From: Branchiostoma floridae
Lineage: Eukaryota; Chordata; Leptocardii; Amphioxiformes; Branchiostomatidae
Length of the DNA stretch: 47,374 bases
Reading direction: 5' to 3'
Assembly: GCF_000003815.2 (NCBI RefSeq)
Contig: NC_049987.1
Span: 3,956,324-4,003,697 of the forward strand
The stretch's first letter is position 1, and each line of letters opens with the position of its first letter. The translations under genes and the position numbers were made by a program. The notes under the pieces were generated by a model. The model searched no databases and was not told the origin of the DNA. It saw nothing but the letters and a program-made list of their open reading frames with translations. Shown here one piece after another: positions 1-10,462 of the stretch.

Positions 1-5
1 GTCCA

Positions 6-186
6 TGACGTCATTTTATGACGTCATTTTGACGTCATTGATGTTGCTATTGGCAACACAAGTCGTAATAAACATTATTATTCTGTTATCTGCAATTGTT
101 GTTACCTTTTTGTAGCATAACTTGAATTTTTCTGAGATAACCTTTTTTTCATGGGTCCGGCCAATATAATCAAATTGATGACGTCA
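6..186. promoter_or_regulatory. Cluster of four CRE-like palindromes
   Basis: Four perfect copies of TGACGTCA occur at 6-13, 19-26, 30-37 and 179-186, with further ACGTCA/ACGTTA half-sites up to about 230. TGACGTCA is the known CREB/ATF binding palindrome. The cluster lies upstream of the first visible P450 exon, so in an intron or repeat of that gene and not at a recognised promoter. It may simply be part of a dispersed repeat; regulatory function is unproven. Confidence 0.3.
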
Positions 187-700
187 TATCATAATACGTC
201 ATCTTACGTCAGCGTAACGTCAAACGTCGAATACTTGTCAGATATTATGTCGACATCATGTTCTGAAAATATGGTGGCCTTACGGCATGTCGTGTTAGAG
301 TTATAGGACAGAAGTGGAGGGCCTCAAAAGCCCCCCCCCCGGTCCAGGGATGACCAAAAAAGCCCGGTCTGAATAGGGTTAACGATAGCCATAATCTGAA
401 CCGCAATTTTCCACTAATAAAGGCATATCATATCATATCCAAAAAAACAACAAAAATATCTATATATGAAATTTTCAAAATAAAACCAGAAAACTAACAA
501 AAGCAGCATAATGCATGTCTTACTTTGTATGATAGATAGTCACCTTGTGGAAAATGGCATGACGTAAGATGAAGTTTCGGTACCAGCCAGATGGAAAAAA
601 TTGCCACTAGAGTGTAATATAGATAAAGACAATACAGTCTTTTTCATTTTTATGCGACAAGCTAGATACTAATATGAAATATATTCTGCCCTTTCCCTAG

Positions 701-3159
701 GTCGTCTTCCAACTGTTCCTGGCAGGAACTGACACCACAGCTACCACCTTACGTTGGGCCCTGCTCTACATGATCCTCCATCCGGACATCCAGGAGAAAG
801 TACAGCAGGAGATAGACAGCGTGCTGGGACTCAAGCAGGAGCCGGCAATGGCACATCGTAGCCAGGTGAAATAGAAATCCCGTTCGCACCGTTGATTAGA
901 TATCAGAGCAGGTTCACCCTGAACTTTTGTTCTAAGGGTGCCAAAGCAGTTTCGCGAACCATATACGAAGTCTGAAATATGAAAACTTAGGACGCACAAA
1001 GAATACGGTTGTTACAGAGTTGACTGCAACGTTGCTTCAAATCAGAAAAAATTTTTTCCAAGAATTTTGCATAAAGGAAGAATAGACTAGTCAATAGAAT
1101 AGTATCGATCGCATATTTGTGTTTAAACTAAGGTATAAAATGCGGATGCATAACGTTGACATTGTTAGGGCAATGACCCTAATTGACGCAGCCGCAGAAG
1201 GCCCAATTTGAGCATTTTAGCCTATTTTCGACTTGTAGCAAGAAAACGTAAGAAACGTTTCTTATTGGTGAGACATTGTAGGGTGCAGACGTTCAGATTA
1301 GGCAAAACACAGGGTTTTCCTTCATTTTTAGGCATGCGCTGACCCCTTATTTGAAGTGGTCAATCCCTAAGTTGAGGTCATGAGAATCCAAGATGGCGGC
1401 AAATTTAAAGGCTGCGTTAACTTTCGCTGGTCGGAATTTAAAAAAAAACCCAGACTTTTGGACACTTGAGATAGCGGGCTGCTGTGTGGGGTGAGTTATT
1501 ATGACCTGGAATGTTGACGGAGGAGAGACCCTAAATCTTGCCTATTTTTACATTATCACCAATACAGATTTCCATTAGTGTTCACTGCTCTGTTACACCA
1601 TGACTGAATGTGTCCATATATAGATGCCGTACTCGGAGGCTACCCTTACAGAAGTGACGCGGCTTGCACCTGTTGCACCACTCGCACTTTATCACGCCAC
1701 GAGCAACGACACCGTATTCAGGGGATTCAGCATCCCAAAGGTAGGTCGATTATGCTCAAAATGTTGTATTCGGTATAAGAAAGACCACACGTTACTACTT
1801 TTAAAAGGTGGCATGTATTCAATTCGGCAAAATAGTTTGAGCAAATCAAATTCGTTGTAAAAAGGATAACTACAAATAACTATATGTTGATAAGCCATAA
1901 AGCATTTACCCAAGCAACTGGATATGTCTTTAAAAAGTGTCAGACGTTTCGGATGGCATCCACCGTCTTTCGTCAGTGACACTGAAGTTATCTGGCAGAA
2001 ACTGGTCTTTTATATCCTAACTGTGAATAAAAAAGGGTTGAAGATAATTTGTGTGTCTAATAGAAAAAAAAGTTAAGACAATGTCAAGCTGAAGACAATT
2101 GCATTTCAATAGCTATAGGAAACAAAGGTAAGGTAAAGCTAGCACAATTTGGATGCAAATGAGTCAATTAGCTCCTGTTGTTTTGTTACAGGAGCTAATG
2201 TTTGTCGCGTTTTGGGCGCTATGCCCCATGTGCATTCACAGTTAGGATATGAAAAGACCAGTTTCTCCCAGATCACTTCAGTGTCACTGACGAAAGATAG
2301 TGGATACCATTTGACGGTTTCCAAAACCATATCCAGTTCCTTAATCAAATTTTCTTTGGCGTATCTTATTAACTAGATGTCTAACGTAAATGTAACTTAG
2401 GTTAGAAATGTTTCTCTCTTAGTACTTAGTTTTAAAATTTTACCCTTGTAAAAATGTACATCGTTTCGTTGGTGAAGAAATACATAATAATCATCATATC
2501 GTCCCGCGTCAGTACTGCAGCCAGGCCACGGCACGGTGAAAAACATATGTAGTGATAGAACATTATATAATCAGCAATGGGTTTTTCCTCTACAGGGTAC
2601 CGCGTTCATAGCAAACATCTGGTCAGTGCACCATGACCCAAACCTGTGGCCGGAGCCGGACAAGTTTGACCCCAAACGCTTTATTAACGATGAGGGTAAA
2701 TATGTGAAGAGAGAGGGAGTTATTCCATTCTCCATCGGTAAAACTGCTTTTTAAACCATATTTTCTTACATTTCTTGTTAAAATGTTTGTTGTCTATATG
2801 TTACAAATTGACAAGATTCAATAGATGATACAAAAGTTGTTGACTTTGCATTTGGAAAACTCATGTAATGAAAAATACAAACTTGAAAGTAAAAACTACA
2901 AAAAAGGGAATAAAGGAATATTAAAAAAATATGCTATGAAGTTGTGGCTACTGATATGACAAATATGTATTTTCTAGGCCGACGTGTCTGTCTTGGTGAG
3001 CAGCTGGCCAGAATGGAGCTCTTCCTCATCTTCACATCTCTGCTGCAGCGCTTCACATTTAAACTGCCAGAGGGCGCCCCTAAGCCGTCCAAAAAAGGGA
3101 TACACCAAGGCATATATCAGCCAGTGCCATTCATGCTAAAAGCTGTAGCAAGGAAGTAA
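701..3159 (+). CDS. Cytochrome P450, CYP2 clan, 3' four exons (5' part outside window)
   Basis: Microsomal heme-thiolate monooxygenase; substrate not predictable. Exons are 701-865, 1624-1740, 2596-2737 and 2978-3159, each with AG/GT borders. The first carries the I-helix oxygen-binding motif AGTDTT; the second has the K-helix ExxR as EVTR; the third has the meander region ([16 protein letters not shown]); the fourth completes the heme loop [11 protein letters not shown], whose Cys is the axial ligand, and ends ...LKAVARK stop. Sizes 165, 117, 142 and 182 bp and their phases are identical to the last four exons of the convergent copy at 6246-12848, so the two are paralogs. The anchor, hinge and middle exons would lie upstream of base 1; nothing matching them is seen in 1-700. 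No stop codon interrupts the visible part, so this copy may be functional. An AATAAA lies at 3337. Exact CYP subfamily is not assigned. Confidence 0.92.
1909..2345. repeat. Foldback (MITE-like) element in P450 intron
   Basis: Two arms of about 120 bp, 1909-2029 and 2231-2345, are imperfect inverted copies. Both contain the CAGTGACACTGAAGT core and the AACTGGATATG end. The middle is unrelated AT-rich DNA. A single arm of the same family recurs at about 19985-20115, which shows the element is dispersed. No coding capacity; it sits between P450 exons 1624-1740 and 2596-2737. Confidence 0.7.
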
Positions 3160-3336
3160 AAAAAAATGGTTTACATGTGACATTTTAAATGTCACGCAAG
3201 AAGAGCCAGGCATATACTAACCACACACCTACAGCAAAATGTATCGTATATTTGTAATATCAATACTGGGCAATGTAACAAATTGCCTCTTATGCAAAAA
3301 AAAAAAAAACTTTGTTTGTTTTGGTACCTGTTTCAT

Positions 3337-3342
3337 AATAAA
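3337..3342 (+). other. Poly(A) signal AATAAA of the + strand P450
   Basis: A canonical AATAAA lies 178 bp after the P450 stop codon, at a normal distance for a metazoan 3' UTR. No transcript evidence is available, so this is inferred from position and motif only. Confidence 0.45.
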
Positions 3343-3490
3343 TGACATACACATATCGGACCAAAATTTGTAAAGGGCACGATAAGAAGTCGTCTAATGA
3401 CGACATGTTGAAAGAGTAGGGTGACATATTTAAAATGTAGGGTTTATATAATGACTCGGACGAAAACACATACTGTTGTGAGGATGCCCT

Positions 3491-3730
3491 AAAGGTGGTA
3501 TCTCACTGCACTTGCGGCACTGGTGCGGCACTGGTTCCTACACGGCGGTACTTTTTTGTTATTTTGCCAATTTTTTATAATTTAGATATTGCGTAAAACG
3601 CAAAAGTATGACAAGACGACAAAATACACAAAATGTAAGAAAATTCGTTCTTTATCTCTGAAATTCGTTGAGCATCTTTCGAACCTCGCAGTGCCGCACC
3701 GGTGCCCCAAGTTCAGTAAGATACCACCTT
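3491..3730. repeat. Foldback MITE with AAGGTGGTATCT ends
   Basis: The left arm (from 3491) begins AAGGTGGTATCTCACTG and continues through GGCACTGGTGCGGCACTG. The right arm (about 3687-3730) is its inverted copy with a few changes and ends ...GATACCACCTT. Arms are about 42 bp and the total about 240 bp. No ORF is retained, as expected for a non-autonomous DNA element; target duplication is not clear. Confidence 0.7.
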
Positions 3731-4457
3731 CAAATTGCACGAATAGCCCTGAGATTCTACCCGATGTCACTACTCAGGGATATAGTTAGAGATATAGTTT
3801 TCCTTTTTATCCCAACCATACAGTACAATATAGTATTGTCTTTGCAACAACTTAGAAAAAAAGATGTTGATTTAGATTACTTTGGAACTACATCAATGTT
3901 TAGCCGTAATACTTGTACTGGGCATTGTCAGTTTTCAGTTTATCTTAACCGTTAATACTAGCATTAGCAGCTGTTAGCACAATGTGTCTTGAACGTTTTT
4001 CATGTTGACTAATAATGATATCTGGCGAGCTTGAAACAGATTATGTACTAATTCTATTAAAATGTATTTGCTTCCTAAATATAGATAGATAGCTGCGTAT
4101 GAGCCTTAGCGTTATAAGAACTAATACATTTATTAGAATTATTAGTTTGTGTATTTTAGAATGCGGGCCAGGTATAGAGCATAATATATTATCTTCGTAA
4201 TCCATACCATATATATTCAGTACATCATTATGGAGCCTATTATAAAAAGAGGCAGGCTTTTTAATATATGTAAATTGATCGATTGCCGATAAAACACATT
4301 GATACTACGTGTTGTTTGCTTATTAGATTATGTAATATCAATGAAGCGTTGTCGTCTTGAACATCTTTTGTTTGATTCACATCAATGAAAAGAACATGTT
4401 ACATTACAGTCATTTGCAGTCATAACTATTTTCATGTAATATTTATTAAAACTACTA

Positions 4458-4631
4458 CAGTGGAAGCCGCTTAATTACACACCCAATTTGCTAACGAATT
4501 CCTTGCAATTATCCGGCGTTTGCGATACTGCGAAGTTACCCAGGTGGACCGCACCACCACGGAATTCGGGGGTTCCGTGCAATTGACCGAAGTGTGCGTT
4601 TATCCGACGTACAATTAACTGGCTTCCACTG
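4458..4631. mobile_element. Pogo/Tigger-like MITE, 174 bp, TA target duplication
   Basis: The ends are inverted: the left reads CAGTGGAAGCCGCTTAATT and the right, read inward, CAGTGGAAGCCAGTTAATT. TA dinucleotides flank both ends (4456-4457 and 4632-4633), the duplication expected for Tc1/mariner/pogo transposition. CAGTGGAA-type termini resemble those of pogo/Tigger elements as I recall them. It has no transposase and is therefore non-autonomous. Confidence 0.75.
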
Positions 4632-4928
4632 TACTATATATTTGCTGAAAGTTCATAATATTGATAAAGTTATGAAATGAATGACAGAATCAGTTCTTGG
4701 GAAGAGAAACCAACTTATAAGCTATCTGGACATGTAGCACTATTAAAGTTCAATTTTATTCCACAAGCTATCTGTTGGGTATTCCTTAGATATTATCGCA
4801 TTGCTTTAGGTTTACGTTCAGACTCCCTCGGACGAAATGCACAAAAAAGCTCGGACGCGTTTTGTTTGTATCTCAGCGGCCATTAGTACAATTACCCCAA
4901 ATGTAATCCGGTGCCCATGCGTATGTGC

Positions 4929-5041
4929 TCTGTATTCATATCTATATAACCGGTATAACCGCCCTTCTGCGTAACAAACAAGCTTCTGTATCTGTATCTA
5001 TATAACCGGTATAACCGCCCTTCGGCGTAACACAGCAGCTT
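4929..5041 (+). repeat. 56-bp unit duplicated in tandem
   Basis: A unit containing TCTATATAACCGGTATAACC followed by GCCCTTC occurs twice, at 4941 and 4997, with only a few differences. It is non-coding. The core ATAACCGGTATAACC is itself near-palindromic. Confidence 0.7.
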
Positions 5042-5376
5042 CGCAGGCACGCGGCGCAACAGCAGCTGGTTATATTACACTGAACGACCCGTCACACCTA
5101 ACTTTTGCACATCTATCTACAAGCGTTCTTCCCAGAGAAGATGCCCCTACAATGTTTGGTGATAACAAATTCATTTCTACGATAGTTCTGGCAAAGTACG
5201 AATCTATGAACACATCAATCCTAGGTTTGTCACTCTGGTACTTGAAGGCATGACTGTTTCTTAAGAAACATTTTACAGGAACAATTTCAGTTGTGAGTTA
5301 TTGCACAGTTTAATCATTAAAACATCTCGACAAATGTCATAGTTAGAGTAATTTCAATAATATAACTATAATGGTA

Positions 5377-5378
<2 letters not shown>

Positions 5379-5446
<68 letters not shown>
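5379..5446. repeat. Compound microsatellite (CT)n(TA)n
   Basis: About 32 bp of CT repeats runs directly into about 36 bp of TA repeats. This is a simple sequence repeat in intergenic DNA, with no function inferred. Confidence 0.95.
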
Positions 5447-6616
5447 CTATTAGCTAAGGTTTGTTATATTCCCTCTAAGGTTAAAGATAATCAAGAATGT
5501 TATGAAAATCAAAGCATTACATCATACCGCATTATATTAAAATTAAGAAACACATTTTAACTTATCAACCGTTAGGAAAAGAATTGGATATAACTAATTA
5601 GAATCTAATACGTTTTTTTAATCGTAATATCATAATGGACAAGAAGCTTAAGAAGTTTTGAGTTGAATGAATTTTAAAATGTTGGAATTGTGCACGATTA
5701 TAATCGTAGTTTCATTACATTACTCTCTCACTTTCTCTTTCTATGTTAAATTAGATACAAATATGTATGTATGTATAAATGTATGTATGTATGTATGTAT
5801 AAGTGTGTGTAACAATACAAGCCCAGCCAAGAAGAAGAAGAAGAAAATAGTACATTAGTGCTATGTATACCCGACTTTTTTTTGTTATTCCTAAGACGGG
5901 ACCTGAATATTGTAAATTATACAATGAAAATTTGCAATTTGCAATCTTATTGTGCAGTTGCTTATGATATAGTCCGCCAATTCTTGAAGAAAGGGGTAAC
6001 AGTCCAAATATTGATGCATTTGTATTTTACACTCATTTGGGTCAGAGATGTTCTTAAAGAGAAATGTTAAGATTTAAACAGTGGCGAGCTTTGTAATTGC
6101 GGATGTGGTGTGATCAAAGTAAGGCGATTCGATATTTTGCACATAGAAAAGCAGCTTCTTTAATAATAATATAATAAATCTTCTTTAATCTAATAATGTC
6201 ATAACATCATGCATGTTTAATCAAGTATGTAAAATACTATTCCCTTCACCCCCTTACTTCGGCAATCAGCATAAATGGATCAGGTTGATGTATTGTTGCA
6301 AATCTCCCTGTCACAGAAGGCTCGGGAGCGCCCTCTGGCAGTTTAAAGCTGAAGCGCTGCAGCAGAGATGTGAAGATGAGAAAGATTTCCATGTTGGCTA
6401 ACTGCTCACCAGGACAGACACGACGACCTGAAAAAATTTGTCAATTTAATACTCAGTAACATATACATTATCATTACTATGTTTTCAGTTGTGTTTGGAA
6501 CTTTCATAGCTTAGTTAGTGTGATAATATGATGATACTTATTTCACGTTTTTTTGTTTGACTAATAAACTAAGGACTGGTATAAATCCAATTAAGAATTA
6601 TTCAAAGATGTCCTGT

Positions 6617-6720
6617 ACACACACACGCAGAAAGCACGCACACACACACAAACAGACACAAACATACACAGACAAAACACGCACACAAACATACGCACGC
6701 ACTCACAAAAATAGTAAGAC
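6617..6720. repeat. CA-rich low-complexity tract in P450 intron 6
   Basis: Interrupted CACACA/ACGCAC repeats, not a pure microsatellite. They produce spurious open frames rich in Thr and His. The tract lies within the intron 6428-6841. Confidence 0.8.
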
Positions 6721-7389
6721 ACATACAACATCCCTTCTTTGTCCTATCGGCATTGCCAGTCAATTCGACTGTTCACATGAAATGCCAGCCAAACGTAAAT
6801 TCACAAAATACCTCATAGAAAACAAAGCATATTCAACTTACCGATGGAAAACGGAATAACTCCCTCTCTCTTCACATATTTGCCCTCCTCATTGATAAAT
6901 CGACCGGGGTCAAACTTGTCCGGCTCCGGCCACATCTGAGGGTCATGGTGCACTGACCAGATGTTCACTTCTATAGCCGTGCCCTATACATAAGAAATAT
7001 AAATCCTTGATATTGAATGTGTCACTTTTACTTCTTTGAAAAATTTGAGCCTTTACGATCTTCTTTTTCTCGAGTTTGCATTTTCATACACATAATACTC
7101 AACTGATTTATGTTTAGGTTAAAATCGACTTATAAGGTTGACGAAAGAGTCAAAAGTAATTTTGACAAATACGTAAGTCATTCTTTTGATAACCAAGCGT
7201 ATCTGTGCCAATAACAACACAACTTCATTGCTCAACTAAAGACAAGTTGTTCTACTTTCATATATTTCTTTTAGTCAAATCGAAGTATTTCTATACAATA
7301 GAGCTAAGAAACTTTCTGTCTCCGATTCTAGACATTCGATTACAGCGTACTGCATGTAAAAATGCAAAATTCACATCCAGTAGGAATAG

Positions 7390-7470
7390 GTACTGGTAAA
7401 GAAAATTTAGGTTCAGGTACGGTCCAGAACCAGAGGATCAGGTCCTGGTCCGGACCTGAACCTGGACCTT
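7390..7470 (-). repeat. Fragment of CAGGTCCGGACCTGA-type repeat
   Basis: Carries the motif cluster TACTGGTA, AAAATTTAGGTTCAGGTAC and GGTCCGGACCTGAACC in inverse orientation to the two longer copies at 18125-18478 and 24990-25315. It is only the terminal part of that repeat, in intron 5 (6984-7975) of the P450 pseudogene. Confidence 0.55.
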
Positions 7471-8162
7471 ATTTATAAAAATATCTGTCAAAACTTGTGA
7501 ATGGTCCATTTTGCTGCGAATGATTCTGTTTAGTGCCTAAAACTAACGTTTTAAAAACGTGCAAGCAACACAAACCACCAATTTTGACTGTAGAAACTTG
7601 GTAAAATGATTATCAACTCTCCTTTTCTGCTTTTTTTTTTCAAGGACGTAAGCCCCAAAACCCCCTATCGTATCTGCTTGGAGATAAGCTGGTTACCAAA
7701 CGCCCAAATAACATTGCCTGTTCCAGAATAACGAAAATATAGGGATGACTTCTGAAATTATTACATCGATTATAACAACAACGACCGCGAAAAGAAAGGA
7801 ACGTGCATCATTTAACATCTGAGTACAGACGACATGCCAAACCTCATACGAATGCGGCAAACGGAACATAGAGATATCGGTGCGAACACTTAACACAAAA
7901 ACCGTACACAATACTTTGCGGAATGAGCTCGAGGTTACCCTCCAGTCACAGAGTAAAAGGGAACATCCAGCATACCTTCGGGATGTTGTACCCCCTGAAT
8001 ACAGTGTCGTTACTCGTTGCGTGCTGAATGGTGATTGGCGCAACAGTTGCCAGTCGGCTAACTTCTGCCAGGGTTGCATCCGTATATGGCATCTATATAA
8101 AATATATAGTCATTTGTAAGTTCCATTTGTCGGTTGGTTGTAATTTTACATAAAAAAGAGAT

Positions 8163-8450
8163 TGTGTGACGCAGCGGCAGCGCGTTTTTCCCAGGACCGA
8201 GAGGTCTCAAGCTCGAATCCTGCCATGTCACCGATCTTGTGCCTTAGGGAAAGGCACTTTACACGGCCTTCCTCACTTTACTCGGGTGAACATGATTATC
8301 TAGCTTCTGCTAGGGCCGTCCTTCCAATAGGACGTTAAATGAAGGTCCCGTGTCTGGGGAGACCCCAGGCTCGTTAAAGAACCCACCACACGTGCGATGG
8401 TGCGGTGTACGATTGGGCAAATCGTTCTGTCTGCAATTTACAATAGTCTT
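8163..8450 (+). mobile_element. tRNA-derived SINE
   Basis: The head resembles an RNA polymerase III promoter: an A-box-like GTGACGCAGCGGCAGCGCG at 8165 and a B-box-like AGCTCGAATCC about 35 bp on, followed by TGCCATGTCAC. The body contains GGAAAGGCACTTTACAC and later GGGGAGACCCCAGGCTCGTT. I recall this layout from SINEs common in marine invertebrate and deuterostome genomes. It lies in intron 4 (8093-8563) of the P450 pseudogene. Exact ends and target duplication are not visible. Confidence 0.7.
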
Positions 8451-8617
8451 TTAGACTAACAGACGACAGTTTTGCTCATTTCATATTTTCAAAGGTCAAG
8501 TTCCATTATATCCCCAACTAGTACATGAAGATACGTTCTGTTCCTATCACTAGGATTTCTTACCAGACTACGATGTGCCATTGCCGGCTCCTGGTTGGGT
8601 CCCAGCATGCTGTCTAT

Positions 8618-8620
8618 CTA
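8618..8620 (-). other. Premature TAG in P450 exon 4
   Basis: The - strand reads GTA CAG CAG TAG ATA GAC AGC, while the + strand paralog at the same place reads GTA CAG CAG GAG ATA GAC AGC. The Glu-to-stop change is one G-to-T substitution on the sense strand, the same type as the other nonsense codon in this gene. Confidence 0.9.
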
Positions 8621-8970
8621 CTGCTGTACTTTCTCCTGGATGTCCGGATGGAGGATCATGTAGAGCAGGGCCCAACGTAAGGTGGTAGATGTTGTGTCAG
8701 TTCCTGCCAGGAGCAGTTGATAGACGATCTTGGAAAAAAAATGAAAAAAGAAACTCACAATTATTGATGATGTGTGGCCACCTTTATTTTAAAAGAGACT
8801 AGGAGGCCAAATTGCATTTTATTTCTTATCTATCAGGCTAAATAGTAACTAGTCTGAAGTGAAAAGTCGAAATATGACACAAACAAAAACTGATCATAAA
8901 GAATACGTATGTTAGCTGCAAGTTGATCCAGATATCATTACCGAAAATAGAATTTTTTATCTTACTATAC

Positions 8971-10419
8971 CTTCCTGAGTCACAGTGCGGTTTCCGACCA
9001 TCTCGTGGTACCACAGACATGATTTTCTGTGCCCGCCTACTTCAGGAAAAATCCCGCGAACAGCGACAACCACTCTTCTTGGTCTTCTGGGACCTGGAGA
9101 AGGCATTTGACAGCGTCCCAAGACCAGCTATGTGGGCAACCCTGAGGCGTTTTGGCTGTCCTGACCACTTCACAGACCTTGTGCAAGCCCTCCATGATGG
9201 GATGACTGGTCGTGTGGCTGTAAAGAACACTATGTCTGAGCCATTTGCCATCACTACTGGCCTGAAGCAAGGCTGTGTTCTGGCGCCAACCCTCTTCTCC
9301 CTTTACCTTGGGGCCATGATCCACGAGCTCCCCGACAACGCCTCCGGTATCCAACTTCGTTATAGAATGGATGGAGGCCTCTTCAACACCGGACGCCTTC
9401 GCTCCCGCAGACACACCACTTCCTTCACGGTACGGGAGCTGCAGTACGCTGATGACAACGCAACTCCTGTGGATACAGTCGACGCTCTTCAGAGTACTGT
9501 CGATGTCCTTGACGGTGCTTACTCCCGCTTCGGTCTCACTTCCAACATAGGGAAGACAAAGATCCTCGCACAGGGAGCTCCGGGGCATCCTCCTCCTGAC
9601 ACTAGTAACATCCGACTCCGAGGTGAAGTACTAGAGACAGTGAAATCATTCCCCTACTTGGGAAGCTTCCTCTCAGATGACTGTACGATGCAGAAAGACA
9701 TTGACAATAGGATTCGGGCTGCACATGCAGCTTTCGGGAGGCTCTCCAAACGTGTCTTCCTAAACCATGACCTCAGTCTTCAAACAAAGATCATGGTTTT
9801 CCAAGCCATTGTCCTGTCTACCCTCCTATATGGCTGCGAGGTGTGGGTCCTGTATCGGAGAGATGTGAAAAAGCTGGAGCGTTTCCAACAGCAAAAACTC
9901 CGTGCCATTCTGAAGATAAAATGGCAAGACCGTGTCTCCAACGAAGCTGTCCTTCTCCAGGCCAAGCTCCCCAGCATTGAGACTACGATGGCGCGACATC
10001 GTCTCCGCTGGGCAGGACACGTCAAAAGAATGCCTACAACTCGACTTCCTCGCCAGATCCTATACTCCCAACTAGAATCCGGCACAAGGTTGCGAGGAGC
10101 GCCCAAGCGTCGGTTTCGCGACCAGTTAAAGGCTACCCTCCTTCGTTGCGACATTGACCACACTAATTGGGAGACTCTCGCGGAGAACCGGTCTGAGTGG
10201 AGACGCACCATAACGCAGGGGACAGATCACATGGAGCAGTTACGACGCTCCGAAGCCGAGACAAAAAGACAACAACGCAAAGAGAGACTACTACTTCCTC
10301 GCTCCCCACCCACTCTGCCCTGCACAAAGTGTCCCAGACTGTTCCACACTGCCCTGGGACTGAGCAGCCACTTCAGACACCGCCACCAACAATTAGCAAA
10401 TGAGACTGGATGGACATGA
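8971..10419 (+). CDS. LINE reverse transcriptase, C-terminal part, with terminal C2H2 finger
   Basis: Open frame of 482 codons from the LPESQCGF block to the stop (the first ATG, at 8923, lies in flanking intron DNA). RT motifs in order: QCGFRPSRGTTDMIF, FWDLEKAFDSVPRP (first catalytic Asp), TTGLKQGCVLAPTLF, LQYADDNATPVD (catalytic DD; Asn replaces the usual Ile/Cys after it), LLYGCEVWVLYRRDVKKLE, the post-RT RLRWAGHVKRM block, then CTKCPRLFHTALGLSSH and RHRH, a C2H2-type zinc finger. The arrangement matches endonuclease/RT-type LINEs of invertebrates; the clade was not assigned. The lack of an N-terminal endonuclease means this copy cannot retrotranspose on its own. It has no role in the host P450 beyond occupying its intron. 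Confidence 0.93.
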   Translation, partial: LPESQCGFRPSRGTTDMIFCARLLQEKSREQRQPLFLVFWDLEKAFDSVPRPAMWATLRRFGCPDHFTDLVQALHDGMTGRVAVKNTMSEPFAITTGLKQGCVLAPTLFSLYLGAMIHELPDNASGIQLRYRMDGGLFNTGRLRSRRHTTSFTVRELQYADDNATPVDTVDALQSTVDVLDGAYSRFGLTSNIGKTKILAQGAPGHPPPDTSNIRLRGEVLETVKSFPYLGSFLSDDCTMQKDIDNRIRAAHAAFGRLSKRVFLNHDLSLQTKIMVFQAIVLSTLLYGCEVWVLYRRDVKKLERFQQQKLRAILKIKWQDRVSNEAVLLQAKLPSIETTMARHRLRWAGHVKRMPTTRLPRQILYSQLESGTRLRGAPKRRFRDQLKATLLRCDIDHTNWETLAENRSEWRRTITQGTDHMEQLRRSEAETKRQQRKERLLLPRSPPTLPCTKCPRLFHTALGLSSHFRHRHQQLANETGWT

Positions 10420-10462
10420 ACTAATGCTCGGTCACGAGCTGACGCCGATGATGACGATGATA
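8971..10462 (+). mobile_element. 5'-truncated non-LTR retrotransposon (LINE)
   Basis: The recognisable element starts inside the reverse transcriptase domain (LPESQCGF) with no endonuclease upstream, the typical result of incomplete target-primed reverse transcription. It ends after the ORF with a GATGATGACGATGAT-type tail near 10446-10462. It is antisense within intron 3 (8729-10599) of the P450 pseudogene. Target-site duplication could not be identified. The ORF is intact over almost 1.5 kb, so the insertion is young. Confidence 0.9.

Larger units (their letters stand above)
3160..6245. other. Intergenic region between two convergent P450 genes
   Basis: No protein-coding exon was recognised. 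It holds the 3' UTR of the upstream P450, a foldback element (3491-3730), a pogo-type MITE (4458-4631), a 56-bp tandem duplication (4941-5041), a CT/TA microsatellite (5379-5446) and a TATG-rich stretch near 5762-5802. The rest is AT-rich sequence without visible structure. Short open frames here lack splice signals or family similarity. Confidence 0.6.

Noticed and set aside
6557-6859. 100-codon Thr/His-rich frame
   Set aside because: Caused by the CA-rich tract in P450 intron 6; the other strand carries a real P450 exon at 6842-6983.
9037-10211. Long open frames on the - strand (183 and 143 codons)
   Set aside because: They are antisense shadows of the intact LINE reverse transcriptase frame on the + strand.
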